DNA of 64,000 nt from Swaminathania salitolerans (GTDB taxonomy: Bacteria; Pseudomonadota; Alphaproteobacteria; Acetobacterales; Acetobacteraceae): assembly GCF_025994315.1 (NCBI RefSeq), contig NZ_BAQE01000025.1. One strand, written 5' to 3'. The notes under the pieces were generated by a model. It did not search any database. It was not told the origin of the DNA and saw nothing but the letters and a program-made list of their open reading frames with translations. Of the stretch, positions 9,656 through 24,303 are shown in pieces. Each line of letters starts with the position of its first letter. Position 1 is the first letter of the stretch. Position numbers and translations under genes: made by a program.

Positions 9656-9942
9656 TCTGAGAGATGACACCGCGCGGTCTTGCCGTGCGGTGGCGCAGGG
9701 GCGGGAGACTATCTCCCGCTTCCGAACCTGTCCGAGACCGGGCGTGCTGTTTTACGGAACGGCCTAAGGGATCCTGAGAGGGATCCGCGAGCGGGAGACG
9801 GGGCGCCAGCAGACAGGGCAGGGTAACCTGCCGGAATGCTGGGTTCCGATTGAATGGACAGGCGAGCGGTACTTTCCCGGTTTCGGGGAGGTGCCATGGG
9901 TAACCCGGTCCGGGAACCAAAATTTCCGGACTGACGAGGAGA
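9656..9942 (+). promoter_or_regulatory. Structured rplJL leader, likely L10-(L12)4 autoregulatory region
   Basis: This 287-base gap before rplJ contains several clean hairpins: 9701-9719 (8-bp perfect stem GCGGGAGA, 3-base loop), 9769-9786 (GGATCC pairing with GGATCC) and 9817-9832 (GGCAGG stem closed by a GTAA, that is GNRA, loop). Long structured leaders before rplJ bind the L10-L12 complex in E. coli and Firmicutes. Position and density of structure support the same here. The exact binding site was not identified. Confidence 0.5.
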
Positions 9943-10467
9943 ATGGATTTGGACCGTCAGGAAAAACGGGCCTTCGTCGAATTCCTCGCCAACGTGTTCA
10001 ACAGCACGTCCATGGTTGTCGTCACCGAAAACAAAGGTCTGACGGTTGCTGATGTGACGGAGCTGCGTCGACGCGTTCGTGCGGCGGGTGCGACGTACAA
10101 GGTTGCGAAAAACCGGCTGGCCAGCCGCGCTCTGGATGGGACCCAATTCGACGGGATTCTTCCGCTGCTGAAGGGACCGACCGCGCTTGCGTGGGCGGAT
10201 GATCCGGTTGCAGTTGCGAAGGTGATCGTCGAGTTCGCCAAGACGAACGACAAGCTTGTGGTGCTCGGTGGCGCCCTTGGTAGCCAGACGCTCAATGCGG
10301 ATGGTGTCAAGGCTCTTGCCGCACTGCCGTCGCTGGACGAACTGCGTGCGCAGCTGGTGGGTATGATTTCTACCCCCGCTACGCGTATCGCAGGCGTTGT
10401 CCAGGCTCCGGCCGGCCAGCTTGCTCGCGTCTTCGGCGCCTATGCCAAGACCGGCGAAGCCGCCTGA
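9943..10467 (+). CDS. rplJ: 50S ribosomal protein L10
   Basis: 174-residue L10, base of the L7/L12 stalk. The N-terminal rRNA-binding domain has VVVTENKGLTVADVTELRR and YKVAKNRLA; the C-terminal helix that carries L12 dimers ends in AYAKTGEAA. ATG preceded by GAGGAG. Followed 78 bases later by rplL, the usual pair. Confidence 0.97.
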   Translation: MDLDRQEKRAFVEFLANVFNSTSMVVVTENKGLTVADVTELRRRVRAAGATYKVAKNRLASRALDGTQFDGILPLLKGPTALAWADDPVAVAKVIVEFAKTNDKLVVLGGALGSQTLNADGVKALAALPSLDELRAQLVGMISTPATRIAGVVQAPAGQLARVFGAYAKTGEAA

Positions 10468-10545
10468 ATTGTCTTACGCAGCGCCGCTCCTCTTCAGGAG
10501 CGCGGGTTGTGAATCGAAAACCAGTTACCATATAGGACCATCATC

Positions 10546-10920
<375 letters not shown>

Positions 10921-10937
10921 TCAAGCTCACGACCCGC

Positions 10938-11008
10938 GCTTCGCCTTCACGCGAAGCCGGTTGTGGATTGAGACAGGTCAGGGCGGAAATCCTTCCGGGT
11001 TTCCGCCC
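10938..11008 (+). terminator. Two tandem stems in rplL-rpoB gap (attenuator-like)
   Basis: Stem 10938-10957 pairs GCTTCGC with GCGAAGC around a 6-base loop. Stem 10981-11008 pairs GGGCGGAAA with TTTCCGCCC (9 bp) and is followed by GATTTG. Neither has a full U-tract. In E. coli this gap contains a partial attenuator and an RNase III site that set the ratio of ribosomal protein to polymerase; a similar role is plausible. Confidence 0.4.
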
Positions 11009-11011
11009 GAT

Positions 11012-11039
11012 TTGCCGTTGCGGACAAACCCTGTATAAG
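11012..11039 (+). promoter_or_regulatory. Candidate rpoB promoter
   Basis: TTGCCG (11012-11017), a 16-base spacer, then TATAAG (11034-11039), 119 bases before the rpoB start and just downstream of the paired stems. The -10 is good and the -35 moderate. Confidence 0.35.
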
Positions 11040-11158
11040 GGCCGGTTGTCACGCAACAGCTTTACGAAATCACGGTGCCGGTCGTTCCGGTCGCCCGCCA
11101 TGGCAGTCTTCCTGTCATGTGGACGACCCGAAGGTCTGGTGCGAGAGGGCAGGGATAG

Positions 11159-14100
11159 ATGAACGCAATCACCAAATCGTTCACAGGACGCAAGCGGATT
11201 CGCAAGAGCTTCGGGCGGATTCCCGAAGTCGCGCCGATGCCCAACCTGATTGACGTGCAGCGCGCGAGCTATGAGACGTTCCTTCAGATGAACGTGGCGC
11301 CTGACAGCCGTCAGCAGACGGGTCTTCAGGAAGTGTTCCGGTCGGTCTTTCCGATCAACGATTTTGCGGGACGTGGCCGTCTCGAGTTCGTTTCCTATGA
11401 ACTCGAGGAGCCGAAATACGATGTCGAGGAGTGCATCCAGCGCGGCCTGACCTTCGCGGCGCCGCTGAAGGTCATCCTGCGTCTGATCGTCTGGGACGTC
11501 GATGAGGATACGGGCTCGCGCTCGATCCGCGATATCAAGGAACAGCCGGTCTATATGGGCGACATGCCGCTCATGACCGATAACGGCACATTCATCATCA
11601 ATGGCACCGAGCGTGTCATCGTGAGCCAGATGCATCGTAGCCCCGGCGTGTTCTTCGATCACGACAAGGGCAAGACGCATTCTTCCGGCAAATATCTCTT
11701 CGCTGCCCGCGTCATTCCGTATCGTGGTTCGTGGCTCGACTTCGAGTTCGATGCCAAGGACCTGATCTATGTGCGTATCGATCGCAAGCGCAAGCTTCCG
11801 GTCACGACCCTGCTCTACGCGCTCGAGGGCGAGCATTCGATTGCAGCGCGCGCGGCGAAGGCCGCCGAAGGGGGCGACGTCGAGTCGATGACGGTCCGTG
11901 GCATGGATCAGGATGAGATCCTGGCCTATTTCTACGGCACCGTGCCCTTCACGCGCATGCCCAAGGGATGGGCGCGTCCGTTCGACCCGGAGGCGTTCCG
12001 CGGGCTCAAGCTGCTCGAGCCGCTTTACGATGCCGATACCGGCGAGGTGGTGGCCGAGGCCGATGCCAAGCTCACGGCGCGCATGTGCCGCAAGATCGCC
12101 GAAACGACGAAGGACGTGCTGGTCGGCCGCGCCGATCTTCTGGGCCGTTTCATCGCCCAGGATCTCGTCAATGAGGATACGGGCGAGATCTACGCCGAAG
12201 CGGGCGAAGAGCTGACCGAAGCGCGTCTCGAGGCGCTCGAGGAATCGGGCGTTACCGAACTGCCCATGCTCGCGGTCGATTCCTCGCACGGTCCCTGGAT
12301 CCGCAATACGCTGGCCGTGGACAAGAACAATCGCCGCGATGAAGCGCTGATCGATATCTATCGCATCATGCGTCCCGGCGAGCCGCCGACTCCGGAAACG
12401 GCAGAAGCCATGTTCCAGGGCCTGTTCTTCGATGCCGACCGCTACGACCTCTCGGCCGTGGGGCGCGTCAAGATGAACATGCGTCTGGAAGTCGATGCGC
12501 CGGACACCATGCGCGTGCTGCGCAAGGAAGACATCCTGCGCACCGTCAAGATCATGTGCGAGCTCAAGGACGGTCGCGGCCAGATCGACGATATCGACAA
12601 TCTCGGCAACCGTCGTGTCCGCTCCGTCGGCGAGCTGATGGAAAACCAGTATCGCGTCGGTCTGCTCCGTATGGAGCGCGCCATTCGCGAGCGTATGGGC
12701 TCGGTCGATGTCGATACGGTCATGCCGCATGACCTGATCAACGCAAAGCCTGCCGCTGCTGCCGTGCGCGAGTTCTTCGGTTCCTCGCAGCTCAGCCAGT
12801 TCATGGACCAGACCAACCCGCTCTCCGAAGTCACGCACAAGCGTCGTCTCTCGGCGCTCGGCCCGGGCGGTCTGACCCGCGAGCGCGCTGGCTTCGAAGT
12901 CCGTGACGTTCATCCGACGCATTACGGCCGTATCTGCCCGATCGAGACGCCTGAAGGGCCGAATATCGGTCTGATCAACTCGCTCTCGACCTATGCCAAG
13001 GTGAACAAGTACGGCTTCATCGAGACGCCGTATCGCCTCGTTCAGGACGGCGTGCTCCAGGCCGGCTGGAAATACCTCTCCGCCATGGAAGAGGACAAGC
13101 TGATCGTTGCCCAGGCCGATGCCGCGCAGGACAAGAGCACGGGCCGTCTGACCGACGAGCTGGTCTCTGTCCGTCGTTCGGGCGACTTCCGCCTGGTGCC
13201 GCCCGAGCAGGTCACGGCTTGCGACGTGTCGCCCAAGCAGCTCGTTTCGGTCGCCGCTGCGCTCATTCCGTTCCTCGAGAACGATGACGCCAACCGCGCA
13301 TTGATGGGCTCGAACATGCAGCGTCAGGCCGTGCCGCTGGTGCGCGCCGATGCGCCGCTGGTCGGAACGGGCATGGAAGCCGCCGTGGCCCATGATTCGG
13401 GTGCGACCATCGTTGCCAGGCGCAATGGTGTGATCGACCAGATCGACGGTGCGCGTATCGTCGTGCGCGCCACCGACGAGGCCGGTTCGACCCAGGGCGT
13501 CGATATCTATCGCCTGCGCAAATACATGCGTTCCAACCAGTCCACCTGCATCAACCAGCGTCCGCTGGTGCGCGTGGGTGACACGGTTCATGCCGGTGAC
13601 ATCATCGCCGACGGTCCGTCCACCGAGCTGGGCGAACTGGCTCTGGGCCGCAACGTGCTCGTCGCGTTCATGCCCTGGAACGGCTACAACTTCGAAGACT
13701 CGATTCTCATCTCCGAGCGTATCGCCCGTGATGACGTGTTCACCTCGATCCATATCGAGGAATTCGAGGTCATGGCCCGTGACACCAAGCTGGGTCAGGA
13801 AGAAATCACCCGCGACATTCCGAATGTCGGCGAGGAAGCCCTGCGCAATCTCGACGAGGCGGGTATCGTCTATGTCGGCGCCGAGGTGAATCCGGGCGAT
13901 ATCCTGATCGGCAAGGTCACGCCGAAGGGCGAGAGCCCGATGACGCCGGAAGAGAAGCTTCTGCGCGCCATCTTCGGTGAAAAGGCATCCGACGTTCGCG
14001 ATACCTCGCTCAAGCTGCCCCCGGGCACGAGCGGCACGATTGTCGATGTGCGCGTCTTCTCACGTCGCGGCGTGGACAAGGACGAGCGCGCCATGGCGAT

Positions 14101-15334
14101 CGAGCGCGCAGAGATCGAGCGTCTGACCAAGGATCGTGATGACGAGCGCGCCATTCAGGAGCGCAGCTTCGTCAACCGTCTGCGTGAGCGCCTGCTAAAC
14201 CAGACGGCGGCTGCCGGGTTCAAGGGGATCCGTGCGGGCACCGTTATCACGGATGAGGTTCTGGACGAGCATCCGCGCGGCGCATGGCGCAATATCGCGG
14301 TCAGCGATGACAGCGTCATGTCCGAGCTGGAGACGCTGCGTCGCGAATACGACGCCGCCATCGGCAAGATCCAGGCCCGTTTCGACAGCAAGGTCGAGAA
14401 GCTGCAGCGCGGCGACGAGCTGCCGCCGGGCGTGATGAAGATGGTCAAGGTCTTCGTGGCGGTGAAGCGCAAGCTTCAGCCGGGTGACAAGATGGCCGGT
14501 CGTCACGGTAACAAGGGTGTCGTCTCGCGCGTCGTGCCGGTCGAGGACATGCCGTTCCTCGAGGACGGCACGCCGGTCGATCTCGTGCTGAACCCGCTGG
14601 GCGTGCCGTCGCGCATGAATGTCGGTCAGATTCTCGAGACCCATCTGGGCTGGGCCTGCGCCAATATCGGCCAGAACATCGGCAAGATCGCCGATGACTA
14701 CCAGCGCACGGGCGAGCGCAAGCTCGAACTGCTCGAGAGCCTGCGCGACGTCTATGGCGATGCGGTGTTCGAAAGCGATATCGCGACCCTGCCGAACGAG
14801 CAGCTTCTCGAGCTGACCGGTAACCTCCGCAAGGGCGTGCCGATCGCGACCCCGGTGTTCGACGGTGCGTCGATCCCCGATATCGAGGACATGCTGGTCA
14901 AGGCCGGTGTGGACAAGTCGGGCCAGTCGCAGCTGATCGACGGTCGTACGGGCGAGGCTTTCGAGCGTCGCACCACGGTCGGTTACATCTACATGCTGAA
15001 GCTGCATCACCTTGTCGACGACAAGATCCATGCCCGTTCGATCGGTCCGTACTCGCTCGTCACGCAGCAACCGCTGGGTGGTAAGGCGCAGTTCGGTGGC
15101 CAGCGCTTCGGTGAGATGGAAGTCTGGGCTCTTGAAGCGTACGGTGCCGCCTACACCCTGCAGGAAATGCTCACGGTCAAGTCCGATGACGTTTCCGGCC
15201 GTACGAAGGTCTATGAGGCCATTGTGCGCGAGCAGGACGATTTCGAAGCCGGTATCCCCGAGAGCTTCAACGTTCTGATCAAGGAACTGAAGTCGCTCGG
15301 CCTGAATGTCGATCTGGAGCAGAGCGCGATCTGA
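11159..15334 (+). CDS. rpoB: RNA polymerase beta subunit
   Basis: 1391-residue catalytic subunit of RNA polymerase. The rifampicin pocket near residue 540 reads GSSQLSQFMDQTNPLSE then THKRRLSALGPGG, with the Asp, His and Ser positions that commonly mutate in resistance all wild type. Downstream blocks include ICPIETPEGPNIGL, GDKMAGRHGNKGV and the C-terminal GGKAQFGGQRFGEMEVWALE. Full length for an alphaproteobacterium. ATG start with a modest AGGG ribosome site. rpoC follows after 88 bases. Confidence 0.99.
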   Translation: MNAITKSFTGRKRIRKSFGRIPEVAPMPNLIDVQRASYETFLQMNVAPDSRQQTGLQEVFRSVFPINDFAGRGRLEFVSYELEEPKYDVEECIQRGLTFAAPLKVILRLIVWDVDEDTGSRSIRDIKEQPVYMGDMPLMTDNGTFIINGTERVIVSQMHRSPGVFFDHDKGKTHSSGKYLFAARVIPYRGSWLDFEFDAKDLIYVRIDRKRKLPVTTLLYALEGEHSIAARAAKAAEGGDVESMTVRGMDQDEILAYFYGTVPFTRMPKGWARPFDPEAFRGLKLLEPLYDADTGEVVAEADAKLTARMCRKIAETTKDVLVGRADLLGRFIAQDLVNEDTGEIYAEAGEELTEARLEALEESGVTELPMLAVDSSHGPWIRNTLAVDKNNRRDEALIDIYRIMRPGEPPTPETAEAMFQGLFFDADRYDLSAVGRVKMNMRLEVDAPDTMRVLRKEDILRTVKIMCELKDGRGQIDDIDNLGNRRVRSVGELMENQYRVGLLRMERAIRERMGSVDVDTVMPHDLINAKPAAAAVREFFGSSQLSQFMDQTNPLSEVTHKRRLSALGPGGLTRERAGFEVRDVHPTHYGRICPIETPEGPNIGLINSLSTYAKVNKYGFIETPYRLVQDGVLQAGWKYLSAMEEDKLIVAQADAAQDKSTGRLTDELVSVRRSGDFRLVPPEQVTACDVSPKQLVSVAAALIPFLENDDANRALMGSNMQRQAVPLVRADAPLVGTGMEAAVAHDSGATIVARRNGVIDQIDGARIVVRATDEAGSTQGVDIYRLRKYMRSNQSTCINQRPLVRVGDTVHAGDIIADGPSTELGELALGRNVLVAFMPWNGYNFEDSILISERIARDDVFTSIHIEEFEVMARDTKLGQEEITRDIPNVGEEALRNLDEAGIVYVGAEVNPGDILIGKVTPKGESPMTPEEKLLRAIFGEKASDVRDTSLKLPPGTSGTIVDVRVFSRRGVDKDERAMAIERAEIERLTKDRDDERAIQERSFVNRLRERLLNQTAAAGFKGIRAGTVITDEVLDEHPRGAWRNIAVSDDSVMSELETLRREYDAAIGKIQARFDSKVEKLQRGDELPPGVMKMVKVFVAVKRKLQPGDKMAGRHGNKGVVSRVVPVEDMPFLEDGTPVDLVLNPLGVPSRMNVGQILETHLGWACANIGQNIGKIADDYQRTGERKLELLESLRDVYGDAVFESDIATLPNEQLLELTGNLRKGVPIATPVFDGASIPDIEDMLVKAGVDKSGQSQLIDGRTGEAFERRTTVGYIYMLKLHHLVDDKIHARSIGPYSLVTQQPLGGKAQFGGQRFGEMEVWALEAYGAAYTLQEMLTVKSDDVSGRTKVYEAIVREQDDFEAGIPESFNVLIKELKSLGLNVDLEQSAI

Positions 15335-15422
15335 TGCGTTCTGTCTCTGCCTTCTCCGTGTTTGTTGCTAACGCGGGCGCGGCCGGTCTCCCGGCCCGCT
15401 CCGTGAAATGGGATTTCGGCGC

Positions 15423-19673
<4,251 letters not shown>

Positions 19674-19712
19674 GGACGCCGGAGGCTCCGGAAAAACCTG
19701 TTTACGTTTGAG

Positions 19713-19744
19713 ATCGGGCGGGCTATGACCCGCCCGATTTCGTA
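19713..19744 (+). terminator. Probable terminator after rpoC
   Basis: ATCGGGCGGG (19713-19722) pairs perfectly with CCCGCCCGAT (19729-19738) around CTATGA, followed by TTCGTA. The 10-bp GC-rich stem is strong but the U-tract is short. It separates rpoBC from the str operon promoter at 19800. Confidence 0.6.
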
Positions 19745-19799
19745 TCCGGCGATTCGAAGCGGGATTCGGGTGAGAATCGGGCATAACCCTAGACAATGC

Positions 19800-19828
19800 T
19801 TGACTTCCCCCCGGAACGGTCATAGGGT
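19800..19828 (+). promoter_or_regulatory. Candidate promoter of the str operon (rpsL-rpsG)
   Basis: TTGACT (19800-19805), 17-base spacer, TAGGGT (19823-19828). It lies after the rpoC terminator and 212 bases before rpsL, in the 367-base gap between rpoC and rpsL. The leader it would produce has a hairpin at 19989-20013. Confidence 0.45.
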
Positions 19829-19988
19829 CCGCGCCCTCGGCTACCCCCGTCTCCAGAGGCGTCTGAGCCGTTGATAGACAGCATCAAACGCTAACGGTGC
19901 CGCCGCCTTCGGGTGAGGCTCAGGCCGGTAGTGAAAGAGTCGAAAGCGGGCGATATTCTGTCGCGCGCTGAATTTTGTTGGAAGCGAG

Positions 19989-20013
19989 CAGATCGGGCCT
20001 TGGCTCCGATCTG
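19989..20013 (+). promoter_or_regulatory. Hairpin in rpsL leader
   Basis: CAGATCGG pairs perfectly with CCGATCTG around a 9-base loop, 28 bases before the rpsL start. No U-tract follows, so it is more likely a translational or RNA-processing element than a terminator. The rest of the rpoC-rpsL gap (19829-19988) shows no gene. Confidence 0.35.
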
Positions 20014-20040
20014 GCATAAAGCAAGGATCGGGAAGGGCGT

Positions 20041-20412
20041 ATGCCGACCATCAACCAGTTGATCGCCAAAGGCCGCGAGCCTGCCGCCAAGCGGAATAAA
20101 GTGCCGGCCCTTCAGGGTTGCCCCCAGAAGCGCGGCGTTTGCACGCGCGTCTATACGGTTACCCCGAAAAAGCCGAACTCGGCCCTGCGTAAGGTGGCAA
20201 AGGTGCGCCTGACCAACGGGTATGAGGTCGTCAGCTACATTCCGGGTGAAGGCCATAACCTGCAGGAACACAGCGTCGTGCTGATCCGCGGCGGCCGTGT
20301 AAAAGATTTGCCGGGTGTGCGTTATCACATCCTGCGCGGCGTGCTTGACACGCAGGGCATCGCCAAGCGTCGTCAGCGCCGTTCGCTGTACGGCGCGAAG
20401 CGTCCGAAGTAA
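20041..20412 (+). CDS. rpsL: 30S ribosomal protein S12
   Basis: 123-residue decoding-centre protein. TPKKPNSALRK carries both lysines (43 and 44, counting Met) whose mutation gives streptomycin resistance, so the allele is wild type. Starts ATG after GGAAGGGCGT. rpsG follows by 14 bases. Confidence 0.98.
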   Translation: MPTINQLIAKGREPAAKRNKVPALQGCPQKRGVCTRVYTVTPKKPNSALRKVAKVRLTNGYEVVSYIPGEGHNLQEHSVVLIRGGRVKDLPGVRYHILRGVLDTQGIAKRRQRRSLYGAKRPK

Positions 20413-20426
20413 GAGGAAATTCAGGC

Positions 20427-20903
20427 ATGAGTCGCCGTCATCGCGCTGTAAAGCGTGAGATCCTTCCCGATCCGAAATTCGGAGATGTCGTCATCACGCG
20501 TTTCATGAACGCCCTGATGTACGACGGCAAGAAGTCCACAGCAGAAGGCATCGTCTATGGTGCGCTGGACTCCGTCACCCGCCGCGGCGGTGCGTCGGCA
20601 GATCCGGTCGCCATGTTCCATGCGGCTCTGGACAACGTGAAGCCGGCCGTAGAGGTCCGCTCCCGCCGTGTCGGCGGTGCGACCTATCAGGTCCCCGTCG
20701 AAGTCCGCGCCGAGCGCCGTCAGGCTCTCGCGATCCGCTGGCTGATCGACGCCTCGCGCAAGCGCGGTGAGAACACGATGCAGGAACGCCTTTCCAACGA
20801 GCTGATGGACGCGATCAACAATCGCGGCTCCGCCGTCAAGAAGCGCGAAGACACGCATCGCATGGCTGAAGCGAATAAAGCGTTCAGCCACTATCGTTGG
20901 TAA
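20427..20903 (+). CDS. rpsG: 30S ribosomal protein S7
   Basis: 158-residue S7, the 16S 3'-domain assembly protein. It begins MSRRHRAVKREILPDPKFGD and keeps the ARG/LYS-rich N-terminus and the helical core ending KAFSHYRW. Normal length. In most bacteria fusA would come next; here a 102-base structured gap leads straight to tuf. Confidence 0.98.
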   Translation: MSRRHRAVKREILPDPKFGDVVITRFMNALMYDGKKSTAEGIVYGALDSVTRRGGASADPVAMFHAALDNVKPAVEVRSRRVGGATYQVPVEVRAERRQALAIRWLIDASRKRGENTMQERLSNELMDAINNRGSAVKKREDTHRMAEANKAFSHYRW

Positions 20904-20926
20904 GCTTTACAGGCTAACCGGTTTCC

Positions 20927-20950
20927 CCGGGATCCCTTTCGGGGTCCCGG
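20927..20950 (+). terminator. Hairpin between rpsG and tuf
   Basis: CCGGGATCCC pairs with GGGGTCCCGG (10 bp, one G-U) around TTTC, with no U-tract after it. A second stem, CCGCCG/CGGCGG at 20970-20987, sits just before the tuf ribosome site. Possible attenuator or processing site where fusA is missing. Confidence 0.35.
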
Positions 20951-21005
20951 TACGAATTAGCAATCTTCCCCGCCGCACCTTCGGCGGTGGGTTATGGAGA
21001 GAATG

Positions 21006-22196
<1,191 letters not shown>

Positions 22197-22224
22197 TTGT
22201 AAGCACGGACCCTGATCTTGCGGG

Positions 22225-22257
22225 CCCCGGTCGGAGAGATCCGACCGGGGTTGGCTT
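22225..22257 (+). terminator. Terminator-like hairpin between tuf and rpsJ
   Basis: CCCCGGTCGG (22225-22234) pairs perfectly with CCGACCGGGG (22241-22250) around AGAGAT; TTGGCTTT follows. A stable 10-bp stem with a weak U-rich tail. It may partly separate tuf from the S10 operon or act as the S10 leader attenuator, as L4 uses in E. coli. Confidence 0.5.
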
Positions 22258-22319
22258 TCGAAGGGTCCAGAAGGGAGCAGGGTAGTACCCGAACCCCATT
22301 GAGTTGGACGATTGGTAAG

Positions 22320-22628
22320 ATGGACAACCAGAACATCCGCATTCGCCTGAAGGCGTACGATCATCGCGTGCTCGACAACAGCACGAAGGAAATCGTAAAC
22401 ACGGCGAAGCGTACGGGTGCGCGGGTTCGGGGTCCTATCCCGCTACCGACGCATATCGAGCGGTTCACCGTGAACCGTTCCCCACATGTGGACAAGAAAA
22501 GCCGCGAGCAGTTCGAGATTCGGACTCATCGCCGCCTGCTCGACATCGTCGAGCCAACACCGCAGACCGTGGACGCCCTCATGAAGCTCGACCTCGCCGC
22601 TGGCGTTGATGTCGAGATCAAACTTTAA
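22320..22628 (+). CDS. rpsJ: 30S ribosomal protein S10
   Basis: 102-residue S10 (also NusE in antitermination). ATG chosen because MDNQNIRIRLKAYDHRVLD is the conserved N-terminus; a TTG at 22218 would add 34 non-homologous residues. The ribosome site is weak. Signature GPIPLPTHIERFTVNRSPH is present. First gene of the S10 operon; rplC begins 10 bases later. Confidence 0.97.
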   Translation: MDNQNIRIRLKAYDHRVLDNSTKEIVNTAKRTGARVRGPIPLPTHIERFTVNRSPHVDKKSREQFEIRTHRRLLDIVEPTPQTVDALMKLDLAAGVDVEIKL

Positions 22629-22638
22629 GGTCCAGACG

Positions 22639-23322
22639 ATGCGTACCGGATTGATCGCAAAGAAGCTGGGTATGACCCGGCTGTTCAAGGAAGATGGCAC
22701 ACATGTGCCGGTCACAGTGCTGCATCTCGACGAGGTCGAGGTGGTGGATGCCCGCACGCAGGAGCGTGATGGCTATTCCGCAGTGCAGATCGGACTCGGC
22801 AAGGCGAAGGTGAAGAACGTCACCAAGCCCATGCGTGGCCATTATGCTCGCACCAAGGTGGAGCCGAAGCAGAATCTCGTGGAGTTTCGCGTGGCGGAAG
22901 ACGCCGTGCTCGAGGCAGGAACGAAGCTGTCGGCCAACCATTTCGTCGTCGGCCAGAAGGTCGATGTCACCGGCACCAGCAAGGGCAAGGGCTTCGCCGG
23001 CGTCATGAAGCGCTGGAACTTCGCTGGTCTTGAAGCCACCCACGGCGTGTCCATCAGTCATCGTTCGCATGGTTCGACGGGTCAGCGCCAGGATCCGGGC
23101 AAGGTCTTCAAGGGCAAGAAGATGGCCGGTCACATGGGTGACGAGCGCGTCACGACGCTGAACCTCGAAGTGGCAGCCGTTGATGTCGAACGCAACCTGA
23201 TCATGGTTCGTGGTTCGATTCCGGGTGCCAAGAATGGCCTCGTGTTGATCCGCGATGCGATCAAGAAGGCTCGCCATGCAGATGCGCCGTATCCGGCAGC
23301 GACTGCGGCGGCCGCCGGTTAA
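22639..23322 (+). CDS. rplC: 50S ribosomal protein L3
   Basis: 227-residue early-assembly protein. Starts MRTGLIAKKLGMTRLF at 22639 after TTAAGG. The central loop that reaches the peptidyl-transferase centre is present (HGSTGQRQDPGKVFKGKKMA, 20 residues). The C-terminus ends in an alanine-rich tail. rplD follows after 12 bases. Confidence 0.98.
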   Translation: MRTGLIAKKLGMTRLFKEDGTHVPVTVLHLDEVEVVDARTQERDGYSAVQIGLGKAKVKNVTKPMRGHYARTKVEPKQNLVEFRVAEDAVLEAGTKLSANHFVVGQKVDVTGTSKGKGFAGVMKRWNFAGLEATHGVSISHRSHGSTGQRQDPGKVFKGKKMAGHMGDERVTTLNLEVAAVDVERNLIMVRGSIPGAKNGLVLIRDAIKKARHADAPYPAATAAAAG

Positions 23323-23334
23323 GGACTGAGGGCG

Positions 23335-23949
23335 ATGGAATACGATATCAAAACCCTCGATAATGGCAGCGCCGGAACGGTGACCCTGCCAGAGGAGCTG
23401 TTCGGCGCGACACCGCGTACGGACATCATGGCACGCGTCGTGCACTGGCAGCTGGCGAAGCGTCGCGCGGGAACGCACCGTACCAAGGGTATGGGCGAGA
23501 TCTCCGGCACGACCAAGAAGCCGTACCGCCAGAAGGGCACGGGTTCGGCTCGTCAGGGCTCGCTGCGCGCACCGCAGTTCCGTACGGGTGGCGTGGTTCA
23601 TGGTCCGGTCGTTCGCGATCACGGCTATGACCTCCCCAAGAAGGTGCGTCGCCTCGGCCTGATCTCTGCGCTTTCGCAGAAGGCCGCCGCTGGCAAGCTG
23701 ATCGTGATCGATCAGGCCGCCGGTGTGACCAAGACCCGCGAAGCCGCTGCGAAGCTGGCCGCGCTGGGCTGGTCCTCCGCCCTGATCGTTGACGGAGCCG
23801 TCGATGTGGCTTTCGGTCGCGCCGTGCGCAACCTGCCCCGCATCGATGTGCTGCCGACGATCGGCGCCAATGTGTATGACATTCTGAACCACGACGTTCT
23901 CGTGCTGACGCGCGCTGGACTCGAGGGTCTCAAGGAGCGCCTGGCATGA
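23335..23949 (+). CDS. rplD: 50S ribosomal protein L4
   Basis: 204-residue L4 with the exit-tunnel loop KKPYRQKGTGSARQGSLRAP. Normal length. L4 represses the S10 operon in enterobacteria; whether that applies here is unknown. Its last four bases are the ATGA shared with rplW, so the two are translationally coupled. Confidence 0.98.
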   Translation: MEYDIKTLDNGSAGTVTLPEELFGATPRTDIMARVVHWQLAKRRAGTHRTKGMGEISGTTKKPYRQKGTGSARQGSLRAPQFRTGGVVHGPVVRDHGYDLPKKVRRLGLISALSQKAAAGKLIVIDQAAGVTKTREAAAKLAALGWSSALIVDGAVDVAFGRAVRNLPRIDVLPTIGANVYDILNHDVLVLTRAGLEGLKERLA

Positions 23950-24287
23950 CCGCTGGCAACGTTCTTGCGCGCCGCACGAAGGCGCAGCGCATGACGCGCG
24001 AGACGATGTTCGACATCGTCCGTGCGCCCATCATCACCGAGAAGGCGACGACCCTCTCCGAGCGCAACCAGGTTGTTTTCCGCGTGGCGATGACCGCCGC
24101 GAAGCCGGAAATCAAGGTTGCGGTCGAGACGCTGTTCGGCGTCAAGGTCGTGTCCGTCAACACGCTGGTGCAGAAGGGCAAGACCAAGATGGTCAAGGGC
24201 CGTCCCGGTCGCCGCTCGGACATCAAGAAGGCGTATGTTCAGCTTGCGGAAGGTCAGTCCATTGACCTCACCGCGAAGCTGGGCTGA
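23946..24287 (+). CDS. rplW: 50S ribosomal protein L23
   Basis: 113-residue L23 at the tunnel exit, the docking site for SRP and trigger factor. Core IVRAPIITEKATTLSERNQV. About 13 residues longer at the N-terminus than E. coli L23. The ATGA overlap with rplD supports this start, although an internal start at MTRETMFD is possible. rplB follows after 16 bases. Confidence 0.95.
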   Translation: MTAGNVLARRTKAQRMTRETMFDIVRAPIITEKATTLSERNQVVFRVAMTAAKPEIKVAVETLFGVKVVSVNTLVQKGKTKMVKGRPGRRSDIKKAYVQLAEGQSIDLTAKLG

Positions 24288-24303
24288 CGCGGGATAGGAT
24301 ACC

